This document shows, piece by piece, positions 54,191 to 63,055 of a stretch of DNA of 64,000 bases. This DNA comes from Bradyrhizobium prioriisuperbiae. GTDB lineage: Bacteria > Pseudomonadota > Alphaproteobacteria > Rhizobiales > Xanthobacteraceae. The translations under genes were made by a program, and so were the position numbers. The stretch covers positions 7,676,501 to 7,740,500 of the forward strand of contig NZ_CP135921.1 in NCBI RefSeq assembly GCF_032397745.1, read 5' to 3'. Each line of letters begins with the position of its first letter. The stretch's first letter is position 1. The notes beneath the pieces were generated by a model, which saw only the letters and a program-made list of their open reading frames with translations, had not been told where the DNA came from and did no database searches.

Positions 54191-54994
54191 CTACTTGGTG
54201 GGCCTCGGAAACAGCTCCCGACTTTTCCCCGACAGCCAGTAGGCAATCAAACCGGTCCATTCGTGGCTGGCGATGTCGGCGCGGGCGAGGCCCCGCGTCA
54301 GCGTCTCGATCGGCACCGCTGCATCGATCCAGCCCCGGGTGCGCCAATCGACCGGATAGGCCTCGACCTCGAAGCCGGCGGCGCGGAACACGCCCATCGA
54401 CCGCGGCATGTGAAAGGCCGACGTCACCAGCAGCCAGCGCTCGCCCGGCTTGGGCGCCACCAGATCGCGAGTGAAAATCGCATTTTCGTAGGTCGTGCGC
54501 GAGCGGTTCTCCAGCGTCACGCGATCGGGCGCGATACCGAAACTCGCCAGCAGCTTGCCGGCGATCGGCCCCTCCGGCACCGGAGCCGTGGTCAGATTGG
54601 CACTGCCGCCGCTGAACACGATGCGCGCCTTGGGATATTGCCGGGCCAATTGCAGCATCGCCAGCACCCGCTCGCCCGCCGCGTCGAGCTCGACGGTGTG
54701 GCGCGCCTCCGACGTCTCCGGATCAATCGCGCCGCCGAGGATGACGATGCCATCAGGGTCGCGTCCGCCGGCCTGCTGCCAGGCCGGAAAGCGCTCGGTC
54801 AGCGGCAACAGCGCGAGATTGCTGACCGGCCAGTATCCAACCAGCAGCAGGAGGATGATCGACGTCCCGATCACGCCCCTCGCCCCGCGCTTCAAGCCGA
54901 CCACGTACAACAGCGCGCCGAACACCAGCAGCGACGCGATCAGGTTGGACGGCAGCGCGAAGAATCCCAGAACCTTGGACGCAATGAAGAACAT
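54191..54994 (-). CDS. YdcF/ElyC-family DUF218 membrane protein
   Basis: A 267-residue protein with two N-terminal membrane helices (about 3-33, 40-58) and a DUF218 domain: GIVILGGAIDPETSEARHTVELDAAGERVLAMLQLARQYPKARIVFSGG, then LENRSRTTYENA and LLVTSAFHMPRSMGVFRAAG with the conserved His. ElyC-type proteins support cell envelope and undecaprenyl metabolism; the exact activity here is unproven. Confidence 0.9.
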   Translation of the reverse strand: MFFIASKVLGFFALPSNLIASLLVFGALLYVVGLKRGARGVIGTSIILLLLVGYWPVSNLALLPLTERFPAWQQAGGRDPDGIVILGGAIDPETSEARHTVELDAAGERVLAMLQLARQYPKARIVFSGGSANLTTAPVPEGPIAGKLLASFGIAPDRVTLENRSRTTYENAIFTRDLVAPKPGERWLLVTSAFHMPRSMGVFRAAGFEVEAYPVDWRTRGWIDAAVPIETLTRGLARADIASHEWTGLIAYWLSGKSRELFPRPTK

Positions 54995-55089
54995 TCGGTC
55001 AGCCTGACCTTTCCAGATGCTGGGCCTGCATGACCGATCGGCCGCGCAAGATCAATCGGTGACAAGACCGTGCTTGGGCTCGCGATCCT

Positions 55090-55521
55090 TTAAGCCGGCG
55101 GAGCCGGCACCAACCCGTGACGCAGCATCGTCTCCCTCATCTTCGTCGGATCGGGGGCACCGGTCGCCAGCAGGGCCGCCATTTCCCGGAAGTATCCGGG
55201 GTCGAGCGCCGCCGGAGTCAGGATGCAGAGACAGTTCGCCGGCACCTGGGTGTCGTTGCGGAAGCCGTGGACAACCCCACGCTTGATGAAGAGGTTTTGT
55301 CCGAGCTCAAGCGTTACGTCGCGCTCGCCGAGCTGCCAGGTCGTCACCCCGGCCAGCCCATAGATGGTTTCGTCCCAACTCTCGTGATGGTGAGCGATCG
55401 GCATCCGGGCATTCGGCTGCACGGTCATCTCGAACAGGCCGAGGCTGCCGTCGGTGCTGTCGCTGCTCAGCAGGAATCGCAATTCCAGGCCGCCGATACG
55501 CATGACTTCCGGCATGGTCAT
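55090..55521 (-). CDS. cupin-domain protein
   Basis: A 143-residue single cupin. The metal-site motif is HHHESWDETIYGLAG, and the second half has FIKRGVVHGFRND with its His. The start at 55521 has GAAGGA 6 bases upstream; an in-frame ATG at 55539 is also possible. It lies 34 bases after the aldo/keto reductase on the same strand, so they are probably co-transcribed. Confidence 0.85.
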   Translation of the reverse strand: MTMPEVMRIGGLELRFLLSSDSTDGSLGLFEMTVQPNARMPIAHHHESWDETIYGLAGVTTWQLGERDVTLELGQNLFIKRGVVHGFRNDTQVPANCLCILTPAALDPGYFREMAALLATGAPDPTKMRETMLRHGLVPAPPA

Positions 55522-55555
55522 CTCTGGTCCTTCGTTCATGACTTGCGCAGGGATC

Positions 55556-56374
55556 TCAATCCCAGTTCGGTGCGAAGGCGAAGTTGGTGAGCCGGCCCTT
55601 GCCGGTCGCCATCGCAAAAATCTCATCCATCTCGCGATCGGACAAAACAAAATCGAAGATGGCGAGATTTTCCGACAGACGTTCGACCCGCGAGGTGCGC
55701 GGGATCGCCGCGACGTTCTGCTGCACCAGCCAGCGCAGGCACACCTGCGCAACTGTCTTGCCGTATTTCTTGCCGATACGCTCCAGCGTCTCGTTGCCCT
55801 TGATCCGCCCCTTCGCGATCGGGCTGTAGGCAACGAGTGCCATGCCGTGACGCCGGCAGGCATCGAGCACCTTCGATTGACTGAGGAACGGATGATACTC
55901 GACCTGGTCGCACACCAGCAGCTCCGGACACAACGCAATCGCCTGCTCGATCAGCGCCACCGTGAAGTTCGACACGCCGATGTTTCTCGCGAGCCCGAGT
56001 TGCTTGACGCGGGCCAGCGCGCCCAGCGTTTCGCTCAGCGGCACCTGCGGGTTGGGCCAGTGCAACAGCAGCAGGTCGACGTCGGCCAAACGCAGGCGCG
56101 CCAGGCTTTCCCGGGTCGAGCGCTCGAGTTCGGTCGGCGCGAAATGAGTGGTCCACACTTTGGTGGTGACGAAGATGTCGTCGCGTACGATGCCGGAGGC
56201 GCGGATGCCCTCGCCGACCTCGCGTTCATTGTCATAGACCTGCGCCGTATCGATGTGGCGATAGCCGAGCTTGATGGCCTGCTCGACCAGGCGCGCGCAG
56301 GCCCGCCCGCGCAGCTCCCATGTGCCGAGGCCGAGCGCGGGGATGGCCGCCCCGTTCGCTTCGATCATCTGCAT
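55556..56374 (-). CDS. aldo/keto reductase
   Basis: A 272-residue NAD(P)H-dependent AKR: LGLGTWELRG at the N-terminus, GYRHIDTAQVYDNEREVG with the catalytic Asp and Tyr, LLLLHWP with His, IGVSNF, and the C-terminal PRTSRVERLSENL cofactor-binding segment. It resembles 2,5-diketogluconate-reductase-like AKRs. GGAGACGCCC precedes the ATG. Confidence 0.93.
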   Translation of the reverse strand: MQMIEANGAAIPALGLGTWELRGRACARLVEQAIKLGYRHIDTAQVYDNEREVGEGIRASGIVRDDIFVTTKVWTTHFAPTELERSTRESLARLRLADVDLLLLHWPNPQVPLSETLGALARVKQLGLARNIGVSNFTVALIEQAIALCPELLVCDQVEYHPFLSQSKVLDACRRHGMALVAYSPIAKGRIKGNETLERIGKKYGKTVAQVCLRWLVQQNVAAIPRTSRVERLSENLAIFDFVLSDREMDEIFAMATGKGRLTNFAFAPNWD

Positions 56375-56406
56375 GGGCGTCTCCAGAACAGGTTCAGGAT
56401 GGCCGC

Positions 56407-56712
56407 TTACGCCGAGGCGTTGGCTCCGGCCAGCGCCGCAAACACCGTCTCGGGCGCATGTGCGATCACCGCAAGCAGCGCCCGCGCCGGGCCACGCGGC
56501 GAACGCTTGCCCTGTTCCCAGTTGCGAATGGTTTCGATGGGCACGCCGAGCTTGGCGGCGAACTCGGCCTGGGTCAGGCGCGCGCGCCGGCGCAGATCAC
56601 GAACGGCGGGCACGGCCGCAACGGGCGGCATCGCCGGCGCCGGGAGCGGCATTTCGCGGCCCTCGCGCAACTCCACGATCCGTCCGTCGGCCTTCAATCT
56701 CAAACGCTGCAT
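56407..56712 (-). CDS. XRE-type HTH regulator (antitoxin-like)
   Basis: A 101-residue protein. The N-terminal 25 residues are a short strand-rich segment, and the C-terminal half has an XRE-type HTH: LRRRARLTQAEFAAKLGVPIETIRNWEQGKRSP. The form resembles the HigA/MqsA C-terminal or YiaG-type DUF domains that often pair with toxins, but no toxin gene is adjacent; the neighbour is the aldo/keto reductase 32 bases downstream. Confidence 0.85.
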   Translation of the reverse strand: MQRLRLKADGRIVELREGREMPLPAPAMPPVAAVPAVRDLRRRARLTQAEFAAKLGVPIETIRNWEQGKRSPRGPARALLAVIAHAPETVFAALAGANASA

Positions 56713-56813
56713 CTTCGAACCATGTCATAGCCGCGCATAGGTATTTTTGGGCTACTTCTCGATGCATATGGTCCGCTATGCGCGTTAAAGTCTGATGAAG
56801 ATGCGTTTGCGCG

Positions 56814-58229
56814 CTACTTCAGGCCGAACCAGAGCGTCGCGATGCCGAGGAACGAGAAGAAGCCGACCACGTCGGTGATGGTGGTGACGAACACGCCCGA
56901 GGCCACCGCGGGATCACCGCGCACCCGCTGAATCGCAAGCGGGATCAGGATGCCACCGAGCGCGCCGGCGACCAAGTTGCACATCATCGCAAGGCCGATG
57001 ACGATGCCGAGGCCGGGGATCCTGAACCAGGCCACCGCGACCACGCCGGTGATGACGGCGAAGCCGAGGCCGTTGAGCAGGCCGACCAGCCCTTCGCGCA
57101 GCACCACCCGCCGCGCATTGGCGGCGCTGAGGTCGCGGGTGGCGAGCGCGCGCACCGCCACCGTCATGGTCTGGGTCGCGGCATTGCCGCCCTGGCTTGC
57201 GACGATCGGCGCCAACACCGCGAGTGCCACCATCTTCTCAAGCTGGCCCTCGAACATGCCGAGCACCGAGGACGCAAGGAAGGCGGTGGCGAGATTGACC
57301 AGCAGCCAGTTGAAGCGGCCCTTGACGATGGTCCAGAACGTATCCGAAAGCTCTTCGTCGCTGGTGACGCCGCCGAGCGCCTTGATGTCCTCTTCGGCGT
57401 CCTGCTCGATGACGTCGACCACATCGTCGATGGTGATGACACCAACCAGTCTGCCGCCGTCGACCACCGGTGCCGCCACCAGATTGTACTTGCCGAACAG
57501 CCGCGCCACCTCGCTCTGATCGTCGGTCGGCGAAACGTGACGGGTGTCCTCGTGCATCAGGTCGGCGATGCCCACCGGACGGTTGGCGCGCAGCAACGTG
57601 TCCAGCGCGACCACGCCGCTCCAGCGGCCGGTCTCGTCCACCACATAGATTTCGTAGAACCGGTCCGGCAGGTCCGGCGTTTCGCGCATGTAGTCGATGG
57701 CCTGTCCCACCGTCCAGTCGGGCGGCACGGCGATAAACTCCGTCTGCATGCGACGGCCGGCGGAATCTTCCGGATAGTCGAGGATGTGCTCGAGCGCCGC
57801 CCGCTCCGATATCGGCAGCTTCTCGAGAATTTCGGCCTGGTCTTCTTCCGTCAGGTCCTGCAGCAGTTCGACGGCGTCGTCGGATTCGAGCTCGCGAACG
57901 CCCTCGGCCACGGTCTCCGGTTCGAGCTCTTCGAGGATCTCCTCGCGAACCGTGTCGTCGACTTCGTTCAGCGCCGAGAAGTCGAAATCCGCACCGGTCA
58001 ATTCGACCAGCCGCGGCCGCAGATCGGCCTCCAGCGCCTCGATCAGATTGCCAAGGTCAGCCTCGTGCAACTCGGCGACCAGTTCGCGCAGGAATGCGGA
58101 ATCGTCGGCTTCAACCGCCTCGGAGACGCGCGCCACGAACTCCGGCCGCACCACGCCGTCGTCGTCACGCATCGGGAAACGATCAAGCATGGATAACGCG
58201 GGCTCGGCCAGTTCCAGATCCTCTGCCAT
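56814..58229 (-). CDS. mgtE: magnesium transporter MgtE
   Basis: A 471-residue MgtE channel. An N-terminal superhelical domain (to about 150; LLQDLTEEDQAEILEKLP) is followed by two CBS domains (about 155-275; DLMHEDTRHVSPTDDQSEVA and GVITIDDVVDVIEQDAEED) and five C-terminal membrane helices with PIVASQGGNAATQTMTVAVRAL, the Mg2+ pore region. The ATG at 58229 has GTGAGG upstream; a TTG at 58286 would add 19 residues. Confidence 0.95.
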   Translation of the reverse strand: MAEDLELAEPALSMLDRFPMRDDDGVVRPEFVARVSEAVEADDSAFLRELVAELHEADLGNLIEALEADLRPRLVELTGADFDFSALNEVDDTVREEILEELEPETVAEGVRELESDDAVELLQDLTEEDQAEILEKLPISERAALEHILDYPEDSAGRRMQTEFIAVPPDWTVGQAIDYMRETPDLPDRFYEIYVVDETGRWSGVVALDTLLRANRPVGIADLMHEDTRHVSPTDDQSEVARLFGKYNLVAAPVVDGGRLVGVITIDDVVDVIEQDAEEDIKALGGVTSDEELSDTFWTIVKGRFNWLLVNLATAFLASSVLGMFEGQLEKMVALAVLAPIVASQGGNAATQTMTVAVRALATRDLSAANARRVVLREGLVGLLNGLGFAVITGVVAVAWFRIPGLGIVIGLAMMCNLVAGALGGILIPLAIQRVRGDPAVASGVFVTTITDVVGFFSFLGIATLWFGLK

Positions 58230-58354
58230 GCCGCGCCTCACATTGCGAAAGATTGCTCGAGTGGAGTCGAGGGAGGGCTTACCCAATCGTCGCCGGATCG
58301 CGCAATGACAATCTGGGTGGATTGTCGTAAACCGCAGGAAACCCGGACCCTGTC

Positions 58355-59143
58355 ATGCTTCTGCTGCGAACTGCGTTGCTTGCACTGACTGCCCTCGCCG
58401 CCTCTGCCGCCATCGCCGAGGCCGCCGAGTGTCCGCGCGCGGACGCACTGGGGACGTCACGCGTTCTGCAGGTGGACCCGAAGGCCTGGCCGCGGGTCGG
58501 GACCAGAAGCTTTCCCCAGACACTGCCGCTGGCCGACAAGGAGGTGGTGCTGACCTTCGACGATGGCCCGAACCCGCCGACCACCAAAAAGGTGCTGGCG
58601 GCGCTGGCGCGCGAATGCGTGCAGGCCACGTTCTTCCTGATCGGCCAGAGCGCCGCAGCGCACCCGGGGCTGGTGAAAGCGATGGCCGCCGCCGGCCACA
58701 CCATCGGGCACCACACCTGGTCGCATCCCAACCTCGGCCAGATCCCGGAGGCCGAGGCGCTGGCCAACATCAACCGCGGCATCGCGGCGGACGAGGCCGC
58801 GCTGAACGGCAAGCCGACGGAGACGCCGAGCACGCCGTTTTTCCGCTTCCCGTATTTCGAAAGCAGGCCGTCCCTGCTCGATACGCTGCAGGCCCGCGGC
58901 ATCGCCGTGTTCGGCGCGGATCTGTGGGCCAGCGACTGGACCGAGATCACGCCCCAGCAAGAACTCAATCTGGCCACCGAGCGGCTTCAATCCGCCCGCA
59001 AAGGGATCATCCTGTTCCACGATACCAAGACCCGGACCGCGGCGATGCTGCCGGATTTCCTGCGCTATTTGCGCACCAACGGCTACCGTGTGGTCCATAT
59101 CGTGCCGAAGCAACCGAACAGGGATGCCAGCGTCGCCCAATGA
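58355..59143 (+). CDS. exported polysaccharide deacetylase (CE4), copy 1
   Basis: A 262-residue protein with a signal peptide (to about AEAAE, residue 25) and a NodB-type CE4 domain: TFDDGPNPP at 67-75 with the catalytic and metal-binding Asp pair, HHTWSH with His120 and His124 (metal ligands), and FFRFPYFESRP with the substrate groove Arg. Deacetylation of an N-acetylated glycan (peptidoglycan, chitin-like or exopolysaccharide) is expected. A paralogue follows 114 bases downstream. Confidence 0.93.
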   Translation: MLLLRTALLALTALAASAAIAEAAECPRADALGTSRVLQVDPKAWPRVGTRSFPQTLPLADKEVVLTFDDGPNPPTTKKVLAALARECVQATFFLIGQSAAAHPGLVKAMAAAGHTIGHHTWSHPNLGQIPEAEALANINRGIAADEAALNGKPTETPSTPFFRFPYFESRPSLLDTLQARGIAVFGADLWASDWTEITPQQELNLATERLQSARKGIILFHDTKTRTAAMLPDFLRYLRTNGYRVVHIVPKQPNRDASVAQ

Positions 59144-59257
59144 ACCGACACCGTCCCTCCACCGACTCAAGAGTCGATGCTTGAGACGGCCGGCGGGTTA
59201 AGGCCTCGTTCATTGGCGGAGCGCTATTTTTGTCCGCCATCTGGATAGTGCGGTGAG

Positions 59258-60589
59258 ATGATCAATTTCGTGTCGGTCGGCCATCGGGCGCGACCCTTGT
59301 CTGTTCTGGCGTCGGCCTTCGGCCTGGCGCTCCTTGCAACATCACTTCTGGTCCCGACGGCGGCCCGCGCCGACGGCTGCCCCGGCAATCCCGGCGCGCT
59401 CGGCACCTCGCGTACCCTGGTGATCGACCCGACCGAGCACACCAAGGTCGGCACCATGCAGTATAGCGAGACGCTGCCGTTGAAAGATCACGAGGTGGTG
59501 CTCACCTTCGACGATGGCCCGCTGCCGCCGCACAGCAACCAGGTGCTGGAGACGCTGGCTTCGGAGTGCGTCAAGGCGACGTTCTTCATCATCGGACGGA
59601 TGGCGCACCAGTTTCCGGACGGCGTGCGCCGGGTCCGCGACGCCGGTCACACCATCGGCACTCACAGCGAAAACCATCCGCTCAGCTTCAACCGCATGCC
59701 GGTCGAACGCGCGATGCAGGAGATTAATGACGGCATCGAGCACACCGCCGCGGCGCTGGGTGATCGCAGCGCCATCGCGCCGTTCTTCCGCATTCCCGGA
59801 CTGCTGCGGGCCGAAGGTGTCGAAGAGTATCTGGCTTCGCAGGGCATCATGACCTGGAGCGCGGATTTTCCGGCGGACGACTGGCGACACATCTCGTCGG
59901 CCCAGGTGCTGCATCTCGCTCTGACCCGGCTGGAGGCCAAGGGCAAGGGCATCCTGCTGCTGCATGACATCCAGGGCCGCACCTCGGCGATGCTGCCGAC
60001 CCTGCTGCGTGAGCTGAAGGCGCGCGGCTATAAAATCGTCCACGTGGTGCCGGCAACGCCGGACCGGCCGAAAACACCGACCGAGCCGCGTGACTGGCTG
60101 CTGCATCCGGATGCCGCGCCCGCCGCGGCCGTCGCAAGCTGGCCCGCCGTGCCCCGCTTCGTCTACACGCAGACTGGCGCGATGGTGGCGCCCGGTCTCG
60201 AGGACACCCGCTACGCCGACGACATGACGGTTTTCCACAGGCCGCGCGACCGGGTCTTCCGGCCCGGCCGCTTTGCCGCCGACACCGTGCCGCTGCCACC
60301 CGAACCGTTGTGGCCGCGCTCCGCGCTGAAGGCCGTGTCGCCGGTCAACGACCTGCCGGCGCCCGACCGCTCGGTGTTTCGCGCACCGCCGATGCCGCGC
60401 GCCGAACTCAAGCTGATGGCCCGCCACGGCACCCAGCATGCGCAGCAGTCCCCGTCGGCCAAGGTCGACACCGCCGTCGAGACCACCGGTTCAATCCGGG
60501 TTCAGCCCACCACGGGCCACCAGCAACTGCCGGGAAGCTGGCCGGTGACACCGATCGGGCTGCACCGCGGGCCGCTGACACTGCGTTAA
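59258..60589 (+). CDS. exported polysaccharide deacetylase (CE4), copy 2 with C-terminal extension
   Basis: A 443-residue paralogue of the preceding gene. Signal peptide to about ARADG (residue 40). The CE4 motifs are TFDDGPLPP (83-91) and THSENH (His136 and His140). A shared N-terminal region with the GTSRxLxxDP signature and ETLPL follows the signal peptide in both copies. Unlike copy 1, it has about 170 extra C-terminal residues, Pro/Arg-rich and without a recognised domain. Confidence 0.93.
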   Translation: MINFVSVGHRARPLSVLASAFGLALLATSLLVPTAARADGCPGNPGALGTSRTLVIDPTEHTKVGTMQYSETLPLKDHEVVLTFDDGPLPPHSNQVLETLASECVKATFFIIGRMAHQFPDGVRRVRDAGHTIGTHSENHPLSFNRMPVERAMQEINDGIEHTAAALGDRSAIAPFFRIPGLLRAEGVEEYLASQGIMTWSADFPADDWRHISSAQVLHLALTRLEAKGKGILLLHDIQGRTSAMLPTLLRELKARGYKIVHVVPATPDRPKTPTEPRDWLLHPDAAPAAAVASWPAVPRFVYTQTGAMVAPGLEDTRYADDMTVFHRPRDRVFRPGRFAADTVPLPPEPLWPRSALKAVSPVNDLPAPDRSVFRAPPMPRAELKLMARHGTQHAQQSPSAKVDTAVETTGSIRVQPTTGHQQLPGSWPVTPIGLHRGPLTLR

Positions 60590-60657
60590 GAGCGTTTTCC
60601 AGCGAAGTGGACACCGGTTCGCGTCAAGAAAACGCGTCAAAATAAGAATCTAGAGCT
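60590..60657. repeat. dispersed palindromic element after the second deacetylase gene
   Basis: GCGTTTTC (60592-60599) and GAAAACGC (60628-60635) flank the core AGCGAAGTGGACACCGGTTC; TAGAGC at the end. The form AGAGCGTTTTC...ACCGGTTCGCGT...AAAACGCGTC is a common repeat in Bradyrhizobium genomes (from memory). It starts one base after the stop codon. Confidence 0.75.
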
Positions 60658-60678
60658 CGCATCTCTCTCAGGCACCGC

Positions 60679-61044
60679 TCAGCTGCCGATGATCTTCACC
60701 AGGCAGAGCAGCACGATCAGGCAGAGAAACAGCAGGTCGATGTAAGACTTGACCTCGCCGTGACGGCGCAGAAGCGCCACCTCGCCGACGACCTGCTTGC
60801 GCTGGTTATCGGGTACCTTGGCGGCAACCGCGAGCCGGCGGGCTTCGATCTCCAGCCGCTCGATGCGCTGATAAAAATAGAACGAGCGCAGCGCCGAGAC
60901 GGTGCGCATGGAGGCATAGACCAGCACCAGGATCGCGACGATCGCCTTCTGCTGATACTTGTCCATGAAGTTCAGGCTGAAATAGACCATCGCCATGAAC
61001 AGGAAGTTCGAGACGAAGCGATAAGCGTAGCTCAGGAAGGTCAT
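60679..61044 (-). CDS. small conserved membrane protein
   Basis: A 121-residue protein. Hydrophobic segments at about 10-20, 34-45 and 102-118 (YIDLLFLCLIVLLCLVKII) enclose a charged helical region (YFYQRIERLEIEARRLA). No domain is recognised. The ATG at 61044 starts the hydrophobic N-terminus; the ribosome site is weak. Plausible because of a coherent helical pattern. Confidence 0.65.
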   Translation of the reverse strand: MTFLSYAYRFVSNFLFMAMVYFSLNFMDKYQQKAIVAILVLVYASMRTVSALRSFYFYQRIERLEIEARRLAVAAKVPDNQRKQVVGEVALLRRHGEVKSYIDLLFLCLIVLLCLVKIIGS

Positions 61045-61326
61045 CTCGGTGTCCCGGAGTTCGATCGAGGCAGACACGCCGGAGCACGGCCCCGGCGCCA
61101 AAATCGCTATGTTTCAAGATATTTCCGACGATCGGTCGATCGCGGAACAGTCGACGTCAACGCAAATCACATCGGCGTCACGGACACACACTTTTTCGCG
61201 CTTCACGCCGCATTCACAACCTACGCACGAAAAATTCAATGACGTGATCATGCCCAGACGCAACGACCGAGCGTATGAATCCGTCCGCAAATTTCGGCAA
61301 TCATGCCCGATTTGTGTTTAGGAAAC

Positions 61327-61626
61327 ATGAGGCACATCATGATCGGCAATCTCAGCAAAAATCTTTTTGGCGCCGTTGCGCTCGCGACCCTTGCTCTTTC
61401 CGTCGCGCCGGCCTCGGCCGCGTCCCACCACCGGGGCGGGATCAGCTGCGGAGGCGACACCATGGCCAAGGTCAACGACTACGTGTCCGGCCTGCCCGAC
61501 GGCGATCCGAACAAGTGGGCTGCGGTCAAGGAGATCGCACTCGCCAACACCGCGCTCAGCGAATCCAAGGACGGTGAGTGTGCGGTGCACCTCAGCCGCG
61601 CCGAGCACATCGAGCCGATGCACTAG
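61327..61626 (+). CDS. small periplasmic protein
   Basis: A 99-residue exported protein with a signal peptide ending near ASAAS (residue 33-34). The mature part has two cysteines (GGISCGGDTMAKV and DGECAVHLSRAE) likely to form a disulfide, and helices between. AGGAAAC lies just upstream of the ATG; a second ATG 12 bases later is possible. No domain name is recognised. A 22-bp hairpin terminator follows. Confidence 0.75.
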   Translation: MRHIMIGNLSKNLFGAVALATLALSVAPASAASHHRGGISCGGDTMAKVNDYVSGLPDGDPNKWAAVKEIALANTALSESKDGECAVHLSRAEHIEPMH

Positions 61627-61723
61627 CAAGAATTGGCGCCAACGAGCTCGCGAATCGATGGGGCCGCAGCCGGTTCGGCTGTCGGCCCCCTTTGGGCCCC
61701 CCGGATGGAAACCACCCGCATGA

Positions 61724-61772
61724 AAAAGGGCACCCCTTGAAAACCTCGGCGGTTCTCAAGGGGTGCCCTTTT
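61724..61772. terminator. 22-bp bidirectional terminator between the periplasmic gene and tRNA-Leu
   Basis: Arms 61724-61745 and 61751-61772 match in 21 of 22 positions around loop TCGGC, with A/T tracts on both sides. It terminates the plus-strand gene and the minus-strand tRNA. Confidence 0.93.
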
Positions 61773-61789
61773 CCATTCAGGTATCAGGC

Positions 61790-61874
61790 TGGTGCGGTCG
61801 AAAGGACTCGAACCTTCACGATTTTACTCACTGCCACCTCAAGGCAGCGCGTCTACCAATTCCGCCACGACCGC
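61790..61874 (-). tRNA. tRNA-Leu (anticodon GAG)
   Basis: Read on the minus strand: acceptor arms GCGGTCG/CGACCGC, D-arm TGGCGGAATTGGTAGACGC with the G18-G19 loop, anticodon stem CTGCC/GGCAG with loop TTGAGGT (anticodon GAG), a long variable arm typical of class II leucine tRNAs, and the T-arm GGTTCGAGTCC. The 3' CCA is encoded. Length is 85 bases. Confidence 0.97.
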
Positions 61875-61961
61875 AGGGATAAGGCGCTGAGCGTTGAATC
61901 AACGCCGGCCCGACCGGCGCTCCTGTAACAAATCAGCGATGCAGGGACAAGAGCCGAACCA

Positions 61962-62204
61962 CTATCTGTGATCAGGAGTTCGGGGCAACATTTGCTTGAC
62001 TTCGACCGCGATCCTGTTGCGATTGACCACAACCACCCCACTTGCAATCGGCAGGTTGTTGGCCAGGACCCTGACCTCGTCCTGCTCGGTGGCGTCGAGC
62101 TCGATGATGGCGCCGCGGCTCAACCGCATCACCTGATGGATGGGCATGGTGGTCGTTCCGAGGACGACCATCAGGTCGACAGAGACTTTATCGAGGGTTG
62201 TCAC
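61962..62204 (-). CDS. orphan FliN/SpoA-domain protein
   Basis: An 80-residue protein that is essentially one SpoA (FliN C-terminal) domain: VSVDLMVVLGTTTMPIHQVMRLSRGAIIELDATEQDEVRVLANNLPIASGVVVVNRNRIAVEVKQML (region 8-74). In flagella this domain builds the C-ring; free copies also occur in type III secretion systems. It stands alone here, divergent from lipB. Whether it serves the motor or another role is unknown. Confidence 0.88.
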   Translation of the reverse strand: MTTLDKVSVDLMVVLGTTTMPIHQVMRLSRGAIIELDATEQDEVRVLANNLPIASGVVVVNRNRIAVEVKQMLPRTPDHR

Positions 62205-62266
62205 AGGGAATCCAGGCTCACGCTGAGGGGCGATGAGTGAGAGATCAACACGGTTATGGTTAGTTA

Positions 62267-62992
62267 ATGGTTAATAGCCGCCAACAGCTTGATTTGACGG
62301 ACTTTCGGGGCCCTGACGGCTCCCCGGTCGAATGGCTGATATCGGACGCCCCGGTGACCTATCCGGACGCCCTCGCCGCCATGGACCAGCGGGCGGCGGC
62401 GATCGCCGCGGCCGAGGCCCCCGAGCAGGTCTGGCTGCTGGAACACCCCCCGCTCTACACCTCAGGAACCAGCGCCCAGCCAGCCGACCTGCGGAACCCT
62501 CGATTCCCGGTGTTTTCCACCGGCCGCGGCGGCCAGCTGACCTATCACGGCCCCGGCCAGCGGGTGGTTTACCTGATGCTGGACCTCAAGCGCCGCCGCC
62601 CGGACGTCCGTGCCTATGTGGCCGCTCTGGAGGAACTCATCATCCGGACCCTGGCCGCCTTTAACGTGCGGGGCGAGCGGCGGGAAGACCGGGTCGGGGT
62701 CTGGGTGGCCCGGCCCGACAAGGGCCCGGGCCACGAAGACAAAATCGCCGCCATCGGAGTCCGGTTGCGGCGCTGGGTGGCCTTCCACGGCATCGCCATC
62801 AATGTGGAACCGGATCTCGGCCATTTCGCCGGGATCGTCCCCTGCGGCGTCGTGGACCCCCGCTACGGCGTCACCAGCCTGGTCGACCTCGGGCTGCCGG
62901 TAACCATGGCCGATGTGGACATTGCGCTCCGGCAGGCGTTCGAGGAGATTTTCGGCCCCGCGATGGTGCACCTGCCGGAAACCGTGGCCTGA
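62267..62992 (+). CDS. lipB: lipoyl(octanoyl) transferase
   Basis: A 241-residue enzyme that moves octanoate from acyl carrier protein to lipoyl domains. Motifs: [33 protein letters not shown], the catalytic Lys159 in [10 protein letters not shown] and Cys193 in GIVPCGV (Cys/Lys dyad). ATG at 62267 precedes the conserved start. Confidence 0.97.
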   Translation: MVNSRQQLDLTDFRGPDGSPVEWLISDAPVTYPDALAAMDQRAAAIAAAEAPEQVWLLEHPPLYTSGTSAQPADLRNPRFPVFSTGRGGQLTYHGPGQRVVYLMLDLKRRRPDVRAYVAALEELIIRTLAAFNVRGERREDRVGVWVARPDKGPGHEDKIAAIGVRLRRWVAFHGIAINVEPDLGHFAGIVPCGVVDPRYGVTSLVDLGLPVTMADVDIALRQAFEEIFGPAMVHLPETVA

Positions 62993-63004
62993 ATCTTTTT
63001 AGTT

Positions 63005-63052
63005 GAGCATGATCTTTCGGAAAACCGGTTCCCACTTTTCCGGATCATGCTC
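63005..63052. repeat. dispersed palindrome after lipB
   Basis: GAGCATGATC (63005-63014) pairs with GATCATGCTC (63043-63052), inner CGGAAAA (63018-63024) pairs with TTTTCCG (63036-63042), and AACCGGTT lies between. It is a familiar intergenic repeat of Bradyrhizobium (from memory) and may act as a terminator. Confidence 0.85.
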
Positions 63053-63055
63053 GCC

